Assembly: GCF_024721265.1 (NCBI RefSeq)
Contig: NZ_JAMXOC010000001.1
Location: 372,001 to 436,000, forward strand
From: Ohessyouella blattaphilus
Lineage (GTDB): Bacteria; Bacillota; Clostridia; Lachnospirales; Lachnospiraceae
Length of the DNA: 64,000 nt
Direction: 5' to 3'
The notes beneath the pieces are model-generated. The model did no database searches. It saw nothing but the letters and a program-made list of their open reading frames with translations, and was not told the origin of the DNA. Position 1 is the stretch's first letter; every line of letters starts with the position of its first letter. Positions 23,971 to 32,573 of this stretch are shown here, piece after piece. The position numbers and the translations under genes were made by a program.

Positions 23971-24026
23971 TCACAATTTCATGAGCGAGTTTTTGAGCAC
24001 TTATCACATTTCATGAGCGAGTTTTT
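23971..24026. repeat. Direct repeat TTTCATGAGCGAGTTTTT (two copies)
   Basis: Units at 23971-23994 and 24004-24026 share an 18-bp core and the preceding TCACA. The second copy abuts the end of the AbiEi-like gene. Its origin is unclear; it may be a slipped or inserted tail at the 3' end. Confidence 0.75.
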
Positions 24027-24028
24027 CT

Positions 24029-24622
24029 TTATAGCCATACCCCTAGTACCTCCCTAACTTTTTTTTCAACACGTAGGGCTTTTGCATATTGCATAAGCCG
24101 TGCTGCACTTTTTTCCGGATCGCCCACATATCTTTGTATCGCTGTATTAAACACCTCACTATCCACTTTATTTCGATGAAATAGAAGATCGCATATAGTC
24201 CGCTCTCGATCATAAACCTGCACTCTCTTGCCATCAATTTCACCGTTAGCAATACCAACTGGAAACTTCTTAGTTTGCACATAGTGAGGTTTAATAATAG
24301 GATATTCTATATGAAATCTCGTTCTTGCGCTCTTGCTATCTACAGCTAGATGCCAGGCTGCCGGCGTTCTATCTGTATATCCGTAGTAGTCTAGCGCACT
24401 TTCCATACAAATCACGCCGTCAGGGAACAGCGTAGTAATTGTCGGTATATCCGAGAATGCCTCTTCTCCTACATATTGGTAATATCCTCGGCGAACTTGT
24501 TCGATTTCTCCTGTTTTTAGTAGCTTTTGAATTTTATTGTAATAGATGCCAGACTCCTTAAGTTCAGCTGTTCGCATTACACCGCCATGCTGCTCGAACA
24601 TTGCTTTAATCTTATTATCCAT
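24029..24622 (-). CDS. AbiEi-like antitoxin / transcriptional regulator, orphan
   Basis: The 197-residue protein starts MDNKIKAMFEQHGGVMRTAEL, with an N-terminal winged-helix of the AbiEi antitoxin type (KESGIYYNKIQKLLKTGEIE, RRGYYQY) followed by a domain with FHIEYPIIKPHYVQ and DRERTICDLL. AbiEi proteins neutralise AbiEii nucleotidyltransferase toxins. No AbiEii gene is adjacent on either side, so it is an orphan or a regulator of something else. GGAGGG precedes the ATG. The 3' end abuts a direct repeat. Confidence 0.8.
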   Translation of the reverse strand: MDNKIKAMFEQHGGVMRTAELKESGIYYNKIQKLLKTGEIEQVRRGYYQYVGEEAFSDIPTITTLFPDGVICMESALDYYGYTDRTPAAWHLAVDSKSARTRFHIEYPIIKPHYVQTKKFPVGIANGEIDGKRVQVYDRERTICDLLFHRNKVDSEVFNTAIQRYVGDPEKSAARLMQYAKALRVEKKVREVLGVWL

Positions 24623-24710
24623 CGTACCCTCCTTTACTTAATTATCCATTTTTATGAATATATTTGTATAGTTTAGTAATATCATTATATATACTTTTCA
24701 CACATATGTA

Positions 24711-24750
24711 AAGAGCGCCTTTTTCATCTCTGAAAAAGGCGCTCTTTTTT
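24711..24750. terminator. Bidirectional terminator between SDR and AbiEi-like gene
   Basis: AAGAGCGCCTTTTTCA and TGAAAAAGGCGCTCTT form a perfect 16-bp stem with a four-base loop, followed by T on the plus strand. It ends the minus-strand glycoside operon, with the T tract weaker in that direction. Confidence 0.8.
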
Positions 24751-24779
24751 AAGATATTCTTTTTCCTATACTTTACTCA

Positions 24780-25586
24780 TTACTGCAATATCTCTGGGTG
24801 TTTCCAGGAAATCACATTCATATGACCGGCGCTTACGGCGCCGTCAACCGGTATTGCTGCACCGGTGATATATCTAGCCATGTCGCTGGCGAGAAAAAGA
24901 GCAAGGTCTGCACACTCCTCAGGCTTTCCGAGACGCCCCGCTGGGCAGTCTTTGAGGAAGAACTGCATAGCCTGTTCAGGAATTCCGTCAAACATGGATG
25001 TCTGGGTATAACCTGGGCAAATAGCGTTAACCGTGATGTCGTGCTCAGCGTAATCTAGCGCTGCTGCTCTGGTCATCCCTACTACGCCAAACTTCGTAGC
25101 TGTATAAAGAGCTTGTCCTCGCTGAGGCAGAAGTCCGGCAATCGATGCCACATTGATTAAAAAGCCGCCTTTACTTTTCGACTTTAGAATCGCTTCCGCG
25201 CCGTATTTCATACCGGCAAAGACACCTTTACTATTTAAATCAAATATCTCTTCATACTCGTTCTCTTCGTACTCATGAATAGGTGTACCGCCTTTGCCAA
25301 TCCCGGCGTTACTAACCACCCCGTCCAACTTACCGTAGTGGGCTACCGCCGTCTCTACTAACTTTTTAATCTGCTCCTTTGAGCTGCAATCAGTCGGCAC
25401 AAAGATGGCGTCTCCGCCCTTTTCCCTGATTTCCTTTACCACCGCTTCACCTGCTTCTTGGCTTCTAGCTGCACACACCACCTTCATGCCATTAACGGCG
25501 TAACATTTAGCGATCGCCTCGCCGATTCCTCTACTTGCTCCCGTTACAATTGCTACTTTTCCTTTAACGCTTTCAAAATTATTCAT
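24780..25586 (-). CDS. Short-chain dehydrogenase/reductase
   Basis: The 268-residue SDR has TGASRGIGEAIA at residues 15-26, SNAG near 91 and the catalytic YTATK near 160. It is the last gene of the glycosidase operon. The start at 25586 overlaps the GH78 stop by 8 bp (ATGGACCATGAATAA), so it is translationally coupled. It probably oxidises a sugar or aglycone released by the hydrolases; the substrate cannot be read from the sequence. Confidence 0.88.
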   Translation of the reverse strand: MNNFESVKGKVAIVTGASRGIGEAIAKCYAVNGMKVVCAARSQEAGEAVVKEIREKGGDAIFVPTDCSSKEQIKKLVETAVAHYGKLDGVVSNAGIGKGGTPIHEYEENEYEEIFDLNSKGVFAGMKYGAEAILKSKSKGGFLINVASIAGLLPQRGQALYTATKFGVVGMTRAAALDYAEHDITVNAICPGYTQTSMFDGIPEQAMQFFLKDCPAGRLGKPEECADLALFLASDMARYITGAAIPVDGAVSAGHMNVISWKHPEILQ

Positions 25587-28131
25587 GGTCCATCTCCACT
25601 GTATTTGCCCCCACTACAAGTTCTCTCTCATCGCCATTTGGCAATACCAAGGTTCCCACCGTATTGGCAGGAATGTGAATCTCAATTATGATACGCTCCC
25701 CAGCGTAGCGATAACCGCTAACAATTTCCCCGACTGGTGACTGGTAACTCGCCTTTGCTTCTGGCAACAAACGATTAGGGGTCGGCTTAATGGTAATCTG
25801 CTGCCCTTCTACACTGATACCGCAGACGCCACCAAATAACCAACCGCACACCGCACCATAGGAATAATGATTAAGGGAATTCTTGACTTCTCCCTTTTCG
25901 TTGATGCCGTCCCAGTTCTCCCAAATCGTGGTAGCTCCTCTTTGAACGGCGTAGAGCCAGCTAGGCATCGTATCTTGCAATAGTAACCGAAACGCGGTCT
26001 CTGTATAGCCATACTTGCTGAGCACCGGGCAAAGGGACGGGGTCGATAAAAATCCCGTATTTAGATGATAGTTATTATTTATCACCAACTGATTAAGAGC
26101 TACTGCCGCTTGTTCTTTCTCTTCTTCACCCTCTAATAAATCAAAGGCCAGAGCCCGTACGTACTCCGCTTGACGATCGGATTCAATCTTGCCGTCTACG
26201 GTAGCAATTTCCCGGTAGCCCTTTGTTGCCTTTTTGGCTATCTCCTGGTAGTAAATGCTATCCTCTTCTTCTCCAAGCACCTGGGCAATCTCTGCCAATA
26301 GCTTTCCCGAATAAGCGAAGTAGGCGCTTGCCACTTTCCCTTGAGGCGTGCGCATAGCCATCGTACTTTCCACATCCGGTTCGCACCACTCACCGTAATC
26401 GATCCCAGTTTCGATGGTATAATTCCGATATGGACTCTTTCGTAATCGCTTCAAAGGATTTAACGGTTTCTGCTTTGCTCTGCCTTCTAGGAAAGCGTAC
26501 CACTTCTTCATCATTTCGTAGTTTTCTCTAAGAATCTCGGGATCGCCATCTCGTTTATAGAGAGCATACGGCACGATAATCGCCGCATCTCCCCAGCCAA
26601 CAGAACCAGCGAGAATCTTCGAAAAGTAGCTAGGTACATTGTTACGCGGAACAATATTCGCCAGCTTACCATCCTCATATTGATTCAAGCGACACTCTCC
26701 TAGCCACCGACGAATCACCGGGTAGCAGTCCATAAAATAAAGGCCGGTGTCAACAAAAACGCCCATATCTCCAGTCCAAGCCGCTCGCTCTCTAGTAGGG
26801 CAATCCGTAGGAACATCGCAAAAATTGGACTTAAGGCTCCACAGACTGTTTTGCACCAGCTGATTAACCCTTTCATCTGAGCAGGTAAAACTGCCCGTTT
26901 GCTCCATATCAGAATATACGGCGATAGCGGTAAATTCTGCCGTCGATAAGTCTAGCGCGGTCTCCACTAGCGCGTAGCGAAAGCCCCAGATGGTAAATCT
27001 GGATTTATAGTGATTCTCCCCATCCTTACAGGTGTAGACTACTTCTTGACGGATACCGCCCTCTTTGTGGCGCTTTCTATCTTGAAAGTTCTCCGTTGTA
27101 AAGTTGCCATTCTCATCTAACGATTCTCCGTGAGTTAGAACTAGCTTTTCGCCGTCCTTGCCCTCTAAGCGAAATTCTACGTAACCGGCCAGGTTCTGAC
27201 CGTAATCAATCACCGTCTCTCCCTTCGGAGTGGTGATGATTTTCCCGGGGAAGCGTTCCTTTTCTTTAATTCTCAGACTGTTAGAACAAACTAGGTTACT
27301 GACCCCAAAGTCTTCTTTTTTGACTGGGTGAAAATCCGCGATTTCTGCAAGCCTAGCATCAAAGACTTCCCCTTGTTGCATATCGTTCTCTCTAAGGGGA
27401 CCGCCACTTGAAGCGCACCAGCTTTCATCAGAGAGACAGACGGTCTTACCCTCTACCTCCAGTTGAAAATATAAGGCAATATCTTCGCCGTAGAGGTTGC
27501 GGTCACCGTCCACTCCCGAACAACTCCGGTACCAACCATCCCCTAGGATAACCTCCACCTGGTTCTCACCTGGCTTTATATGAGCCGATACATCATAGGT
27601 CTGGTAGGCGAGATTTTGGTCATAGGTAGACGTTCCCGGCGCTAGGACAAAATCACCCACTCGGACGTGATTAAGCCATACTTCATATAAGCCGTGAGCC
27701 GTTACGTAAAGTCGAGCCTGACCACATTTTTCGGACGTAAAGCTAGTCCTTAGATAACTAGCAGGCTTATGAAGCTTAGAATCGGTTTCTAACTCTGGAT
27801 TGATCCACGTAGCTACAAAATCCTCTCTCTTTAAAAGGCCCATTTCAAAACTTGCAAGCTCGCTCCATTCACCGACTTGATCTTTCTCATCCCACAGTCG
27901 CACCTGCCAAGTGATTCGCTCCCGGCTTTTAAGAACCGGAGCGTACTTTGCGTGCATCTTAGAGCTTTCTATTCTCCCTGTGTTCCATACCTCTACACCG
28001 CCTTTTTCTGCGCGGATTTCATAGGCCCTTTGCCTGGTTCCGCCTTCGCAGTTCCAGGTAAGAGCTGGTTCTAATACATCAATTCCCAGAGGGTTGGTTA
28101 AATGTTCTGTCTTTAATCGAACTGCTTTCAT
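25579..28131 (-). CDS. GH78 alpha-L-rhamnosidase
   Basis: The 850-residue protein matches bacterial GH78 enzymes: N-terminal beta-sandwich domains, then an (alpha/alpha)6 catalytic domain with the family motif DCPTRERAAWTGD, and a C-terminal domain preceded by TTIWENWDG. It hydrolyses terminal alpha-L-rhamnosyl residues from plant glycosides or rhamnogalacturonan fragments. There is no signal peptide, so it acts in the cytosol on imported substrates. Its start overlaps the GH43 stop (ATGA). The rhamnose released feeds the rha operon and microcompartment in this window. Confidence 0.93.
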   Translation of the reverse strand: MKAVRLKTEHLTNPLGIDVLEPALTWNCEGGTRQRAYEIRAEKGGVEVWNTGRIESSKMHAKYAPVLKSRERITWQVRLWDEKDQVGEWSELASFEMGLLKREDFVATWINPELETDSKLHKPASYLRTSFTSEKCGQARLYVTAHGLYEVWLNHVRVGDFVLAPGTSTYDQNLAYQTYDVSAHIKPGENQVEVILGDGWYRSCSGVDGDRNLYGEDIALYFQLEVEGKTVCLSDESWCASSGGPLRENDMQQGEVFDARLAEIADFHPVKKEDFGVSNLVCSNSLRIKEKERFPGKIITTPKGETVIDYGQNLAGYVEFRLEGKDGEKLVLTHGESLDENGNFTTENFQDRKRHKEGGIRQEVVYTCKDGENHYKSRFTIWGFRYALVETALDLSTAEFTAIAVYSDMEQTGSFTCSDERVNQLVQNSLWSLKSNFCDVPTDCPTRERAAWTGDMGVFVDTGLYFMDCYPVIRRWLGECRLNQYEDGKLANIVPRNNVPSYFSKILAGSVGWGDAAIIVPYALYKRDGDPEILRENYEMMKKWYAFLEGRAKQKPLNPLKRLRKSPYRNYTIETGIDYGEWCEPDVESTMAMRTPQGKVASAYFAYSGKLLAEIAQVLGEEEDSIYYQEIAKKATKGYREIATVDGKIESDRQAEYVRALAFDLLEGEEEKEQAAVALNQLVINNNYHLNTGFLSTPSLCPVLSKYGYTETAFRLLLQDTMPSWLYAVQRGATTIWENWDGINEKGEVKNSLNHYSYGAVCGWLFGGVCGISVEGQQITIKPTPNRLLPEAKASYQSPVGEIVSGYRYAGERIIIEIHIPANTVGTLVLPNGDERELVVGANTVEMDHE

Positions 28132-29966
28132 AGTCTTATCACTTTTCCTTTACTAATTCCATTTTCGTTATAACTATCAACCCGCACAAAGTACTCCTCG
28201 CCTTTTACTAAGGCGCCGATACGTTTCGTAATAACCGCGTCTTTTGCTTCCCTCACATCTGCCGGGTCTCGATAAATCTGGTAGCTGTGATAGAGCTTAT
28301 CACTTTCGTGACCCCAGAGAATATTATAGCCAGTAGCGCTCTCCTTGCCTTCAATTGTGACCAGTAGGTCTAAGTCATCGGTGCTTCGCTTGGCTGAAAA
28401 ACTTGAACTTTCTGGCAGCTCCCCGTCCCCCATTCCAAATATTCTAAGCCCCGATATGCAAGGAACCGCGTCATAAGGAATCTCAAGAATTGTCAAGCGG
28501 ATGAAGCGTGCATTAATTCCTGACTCGCGAACGATAAAATCATGAGGCAAATCAGTATTAGCCTTGGACTTATCTTCAATGACACAATACTCTTTGCCGT
28601 CAAGGGAACCCTCTAGCTTCCACCGAGTGCACAAGTTGCGTTCTTCAATGTAACGGGGCTGGGTCTGACTGCCTTTAATCTCCCCAGGTGAATCCATCTC
28701 TAGCTTGTCATCAGCAAAATTAACCTGAATGGCCCGAATATCCATTTCTCTTTCTAAGTCCACTTCTAACCACTGACCGCTGCTATTATCACTGGCCTTC
28801 CACCAGTTTTTAGAATCTTCGTTTACCGCTTGGTCTGGTCCTTTTTCCGGTGCTGATGAAGAAGCACTAGCTGGTTTCGCGTAGCTTAGAAGGTACCACT
28901 GTGGTTCCCGCCAAGGATCTTGCTCACCTTCCGTTACAGCAATCGGCCAGTCCCCGTAATTTTGATTGCAGTAAAGCTCGCCGTCCTCGTCAAAGCCCGC
29001 TGGCCAAAGACCAACCCGGCGCTCAAACTGGTGATTGACGCTTATACTCATGGTTGATGTATGCCAAAGATTTCCGACTCTATCTTCCAAGGTGGAACCG
29101 TGACCAGCTCCTGGCATAAAGCCTCCTGGATGATAAGAGTATGGGTTGTTTTTCGCTAGGGTAAAAGGTCCAAGGGGCGAGTCGGCGGTATAAACCCCAT
29201 CGGCATAGACGTTATACTCAGCCCCCGGGCACGCATACTCTAAATAGTACTTACCCCCGTGCTTCGTCATCCAAGGTCCCTCAATAAAAGGTCTTCTGGT
29301 AAACATCCCTCTGATTTGTGGCGCGTACTCTTTGGGAACTTGGTCTTCCGTCATACCACTTTGCTTTAAAAAGCCTTGATACATCTGCTCTACTTCCGCT
29401 TCGCTTCTAGGGAACTCGCTGTTATCAACACCCATTCGCTCATAGCCTCTTAAGAAAGGATCGCCACTGATTAGTTCTATTCGCTCTGTTTTCGGTAGCA
29501 TGGTCTCCGGCTCTAGCTCCACACCCCAGACAGGTGTAATATTGGAACAACCCCAGTAGAAATAAAAGCGACCGTCATCGTCTACAAACAGATGGGGATC
29601 CCAGAAGTCAAAGGTTCCTTTTATCTCTTCATAGGGACCAGCGACCACGTCCTTAGTACGGTAATAGTTGCAGATTTCGCCTTTTTTGGAGGCGCAGAAA
29701 TAGACGTAATCGCCTACCACCCGCACATCCGGCGCATAGTCATAAAGAGGGAGGGACTCTGGTAGGCGCTTCGCTTCCCAGCTCACCAAATCCTCCGATA
29801 CCCATACACTTAGGTTCATAGACGCAAAGATATAATATTTACCTTTAAAGAAAATCAGCGAAGGGTCCGCTGCCTCCCGGTCGATTTGCAGGGCTCCATT
29901 TGCGCGAGGATCCATATTAAACTGGTAGCGATACGGCACATTTAAAGGATTACAATAGTATTTCAT
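28128..29966 (-). CDS. GH43 glycoside hydrolase with discoidin-like domain
   Basis: The 612-residue protein starts with a five-bladed beta-propeller of the GH43 type. Asp in ADPSLIFFKGKYYIFAS, DYAPDVRV, and the WDPHLFVDDDGRFYFYWG segment are the expected catalytic and modulating acids. Residues about 365-510 look like an F5/8 type C (discoidin, CBM32-like) domain, and the C-terminus resembles a fibronectin type III segment. No signal peptide is present. It probably removes arabinosyl, xylosyl or galactosyl residues. The ribosome site GGAGGG lies inside the end of the GH1 gene. Confidence 0.88.
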   Translation of the reverse strand: MKYYCNPLNVPYRYQFNMDPRANGALQIDREAADPSLIFFKGKYYIFASMNLSVWVSEDLVSWEAKRLPESLPLYDYAPDVRVVGDYVYFCASKKGEICNYYRTKDVVAGPYEEIKGTFDFWDPHLFVDDDGRFYFYWGCSNITPVWGVELEPETMLPKTERIELISGDPFLRGYERMGVDNSEFPRSEAEVEQMYQGFLKQSGMTEDQVPKEYAPQIRGMFTRRPFIEGPWMTKHGGKYYLEYACPGAEYNVYADGVYTADSPLGPFTLAKNNPYSYHPGGFMPGAGHGSTLEDRVGNLWHTSTMSISVNHQFERRVGLWPAGFDEDGELYCNQNYGDWPIAVTEGEQDPWREPQWYLLSYAKPASASSSAPEKGPDQAVNEDSKNWWKASDNSSGQWLEVDLEREMDIRAIQVNFADDKLEMDSPGEIKGSQTQPRYIEERNLCTRWKLEGSLDGKEYCVIEDKSKANTDLPHDFIVRESGINARFIRLTILEIPYDAVPCISGLRIFGMGDGELPESSSFSAKRSTDDLDLLVTIEGKESATGYNILWGHESDKLYHSYQIYRDPADVREAKDAVITKRIGALVKGEEYFVRVDSYNENGISKGKVIRL

Positions 29967-29969
29967 GTT

Positions 29970-31280
29970 TTATAGCCCTCCCAAATACGCTAAGCTCGGC
30001 TTCGCACTACGGGCCATCGTCGTTCTATCCACTTCAATGAGACCAAACGTCATCGAGTACCCTTTTTGCCATTCAAAATTATCCATTAGCGACCAATACA
30101 GATAACCCGTGACCGGGATACCTTCGGCAATACAATCGCAGACCCCCTTCGTTGCCTCATCGATAAAACGCACCCGTTTTTCATCATCGCTAACGGCAAT
30201 GCCATTTTCCGTCACCATAATCGGTAGCTGAAGCAAAGCGTATGCTTTACGAATACAAGCGGCTAAAGCTTGGGGATAGATTTCATAATCCATCTGGGTA
30301 AGCTCTGCCCCTTCGGGAGTAGCACAGATACCATTTTCGTCGTATACAGACCGGGTATAATTCTGCAATCCGAAGAAGTCGTCGTCCTTAATATAGGGCA
30401 CATAGTGAAGGAATTCTTCCTCCCACTCTTTCGCGGCTACCTCTTCCCCACCAGGCTTCGCCTGAATATCGTGAAGAGAAAGACTTAAGCCCACCTGAAG
30501 CTCCGGATTCACTTCTTTGATAGCCTTTTTCGCTGCCTGATGAGCCTTCATTGCCAGAATATCCCCCTCAGGAGTCCTGGCACTGACAAAGACTTGCGGA
30601 GTCTCGGTGCCAAACACTTCTAGATTCTCTGCTTTTTGCTTTTCCATATTCGCCATCATCTTCTGCATATTAAGACCTACTTGCACGCTGCCTTCCGTAC
30701 TCTTGGCAGCTTCTTCGCTAGCATTTCCCTGCTGAGCCTGCTTCATCTTTGCCATCATCTGCACCTGAAACCTGGCCGAAATCGCGGCAATCTGTAAGCC
30801 CATATTCGCTTCGTTAATCGTGCAGACGTAATGCATCAAAGACCCTAGCTGCTGGGTCACATAACGACAATACCTAGCAAAGTACGTAATAGTCTGTGGC
30901 TCTTCCCAGCCCCCTTTTTCTATCAGCCACTTAGGCGAAGTAAAATGAAGAAGGGTCACCACCGGCTCTACCTTATGGGCGTGGCAACACTCTAGCACCT
31001 TCCGGTAATGCTCCACTTCTCGTTCGTCAAACTCACCTTCTCTTGGCTCTATCCTCGCCCACTCGATGGAGAAGCGATAACTGTTAAGCCCAGCCGCTGC
31101 CAGCATAGAAATATCCCCTTCGTACCGATGATAGTGGTCTACGGCCGCTAGCGAGGGTTCGGTAAAGCTCGTATATTGCATCTGCTCCATTGCCCAATAA
31201 TCGCTATTTACATTATTTCCTTCTACTTGGTGAGCCGCCGTTGCCGCTCCTACTAAAAATCCTTCTGGAAATCTACTCAT
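29970..31280 (-). CDS. GH1 beta-glycosidase with helical insertion
   Basis: The 436-residue protein has the GH1 N-terminal signature (FLVGAATAAHQVEGNN), the nucleophile Glu358 in VTENG, and Glu157 in TINEAN as acid/base. The usual family motif is TxNEP, so this is divergent. Residues about 165-235 are a Met/Gln/Lys-rich helical insertion not typical of GH1. It is cytosolic and probably hydrolyses beta-glucosides or beta-galactosides. It lies between the epimerase and GH43 genes in the operon. TAAAGGAGG precedes the ATG. Confidence 0.88.
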   Translation of the reverse strand: MSRFPEGFLVGAATAAHQVEGNNVNSDYWAMEQMQYTSFTEPSLAAVDHYHRYEGDISMLAAAGLNSYRFSIEWARIEPREGEFDEREVEHYRKVLECCHAHKVEPVVTLLHFTSPKWLIEKGGWEEPQTITYFARYCRYVTQQLGSLMHYVCTINEANMGLQIAAISARFQVQMMAKMKQAQQGNASEEAAKSTEGSVQVGLNMQKMMANMEKQKAENLEVFGTETPQVFVSARTPEGDILAMKAHQAAKKAIKEVNPELQVGLSLSLHDIQAKPGGEEVAAKEWEEEFLHYVPYIKDDDFFGLQNYTRSVYDENGICATPEGAELTQMDYEIYPQALAACIRKAYALLQLPIMVTENGIAVSDDEKRVRFIDEATKGVCDCIAEGIPVTGYLYWSLMDNFEWQKGYSMTFGLIEVDRTTMARSAKPSLAYLGGL

Positions 31281-31292
31281 GATTTGCCTCCT

Positions 31293-32141
31293 TTATAAAT
31301 GCTTATTTAGAAATTTACTACTTACTTGTAACGATTTAACTGGCGATTTATCTATCCAGTTCTTATGACTCTCTAAAATGATCGCCTTAACCCCTACCTT
31401 TAGCGCCTGCCTGGTTAAGGCTTCTAGGTTCATATTACCAAAGCCTAGTTCCATACTATCCGATTTGAGAATAGGCGTCATCGACGGCCCCACTACTCTA
31501 GTCCCCCGATCATTGATGTGGTATAACTTTAAGCGCTCTCCTAACTTCTCCATCAAAGCAAGCGCTGACACTCCTGCTTCCGTCGGCCAATAGGAGTCAA
31601 ACTCAAAGTTAACGAATTCGGGATTCGTCTCTTCTACTAGCACATCAAAGGCCGTCCGCCTAGGCGCAACCTTCCTAAATTCACAGTTGTGATTATGATA
31701 TAGAAGCGAGATGCCTTCTTCTTTCAAGCGTTCACCTTGCGTATTCAAATTCGCCGCTAAGTCTTTTACCGCTTCCTCGTTGCCGTAATCAAAGCGATAC
31801 ATTCCCGTAATTACCACCTGATCACAGCCCAAGGCTTCCGCTTCCTTGGCCACGCTTTTCGGGTCCTTAGTTACCGTCCTCAAATCCTCGTGAAGACTTA
31901 CACACCCAAGTCCTGTCTCCTTTAATAGATTCGGCCAATCTAGATGTCCCCCTTTTCCCACTGGTATGCCTGCGGCTTTCGTTAGCAGGCGCACCATTAG
32001 TGAAGAAGGACGAATCATAAAGCCATTAAGTTCTAGCCCATCATAACCCGCTGCTTTTATCTGCCGCAAAGTATCTAAAGCTTCCTTTTCACTTCTCGTA
32101 ACCGTCCCTAGCATAATCTGCTGTACCGCTTTCCTTGTCAT
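31293..32141 (-). CDS. Sugar phosphate isomerase/epimerase (xylose isomerase-like TIM barrel)
   Basis: The 282-residue protein is of the AP endonuclease 2/xylose isomerase-like TIM barrel family. Segments such as GYDGLELNG, LLYHNHNCEF, VNFEFDSYW, LYHINDRG and ILESHKNW carry the metal-binding Glu, His and Asp residues. It is the first gene of the minus-strand glycosidase operon, so it may act on a sugar released by the hydrolases. A TATAAT -10 box lies about 50 bp upstream with weak -35 support and AAACGAA-like repeats. The substrate is unknown. Confidence 0.85.
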   Translation of the reverse strand: MTRKAVQQIMLGTVTRSEKEALDTLRQIKAAGYDGLELNGFMIRPSSLMVRLLTKAAGIPVGKGGHLDWPNLLKETGLGCVSLHEDLRTVTKDPKSVAKEAEALGCDQVVITGMYRFDYGNEEAVKDLAANLNTQGERLKEEGISLLYHNHNCEFRKVAPRRTAFDVLVEETNPEFVNFEFDSYWPTEAGVSALALMEKLGERLKLYHINDRGTRVVGPSMTPILKSDSMELGFGNMNLEALTRQALKVGVKAIILESHKNWIDKSPVKSLQVSSKFLNKHL

Positions 32142-32345
32142 TTGTTATTTCCTTTCTTTTATCTTCACCTCTATTTTATCTATCCTGGCAATTATATGCG
32201 TTCGTTTTTTCGCTTTTTCGTTAATTAATTCCTTTTGATCAATTGTCTGATTAAAAAATAAACATTATTGCGAATATACGAACATCGATCTTTTCAAAAA
32301 ATGATATCCTATAAACATAGATAATTTGAAAACGAGAGGTAATAT

Positions 32346-32573
32346 ATGCCAATTAAAGAAAACTGTAACTTAGAAGAGTTACTAAGCAAAATCAAAGAAT
32401 GTAAAGGCAAGGTCACTTTCGAAACGCCTGAGGGGGATCTCTTGGCGATGAAAAGCGCCTTGTGCCAATACATATTTCTATCTTTAAAAAACCAACCGGA
32501 ACTGCTTTTCGGCGGGATTATTAAGTGCGAGCTTCCTGCCGATTATAAGCTTCTATCCGCTTTTTTGCAGTAG
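32346..32573 (+). CDS. Small conserved-looking hypothetical protein (75 aa)
   Basis: The 75-residue frame starts MPIKENCNLEELLSKIKE with a ribosome site GAGAGG 6 bp before the ATG and TATAAAC upstream. It contains GKVTFETPEGDLLAMKSAL and no membrane segment. Its last 53 bp overlap the 3' end of the convergent MATE gene. I do not recognise the family. It could be a small cytosolic protein; coding status is probable but not certain. Confidence 0.55.
   Translation: MPIKENCNLEELLSKIKECKGKVTFETPEGDLLAMKSALCQYIFLSLKNQPELLFGGIIKCELPADYKLLSAFLQ

Noticed and set aside
23971-24026. CRISPR array
   Set aside because: Only two short repeats are present with no regular spacers and no cas genes.
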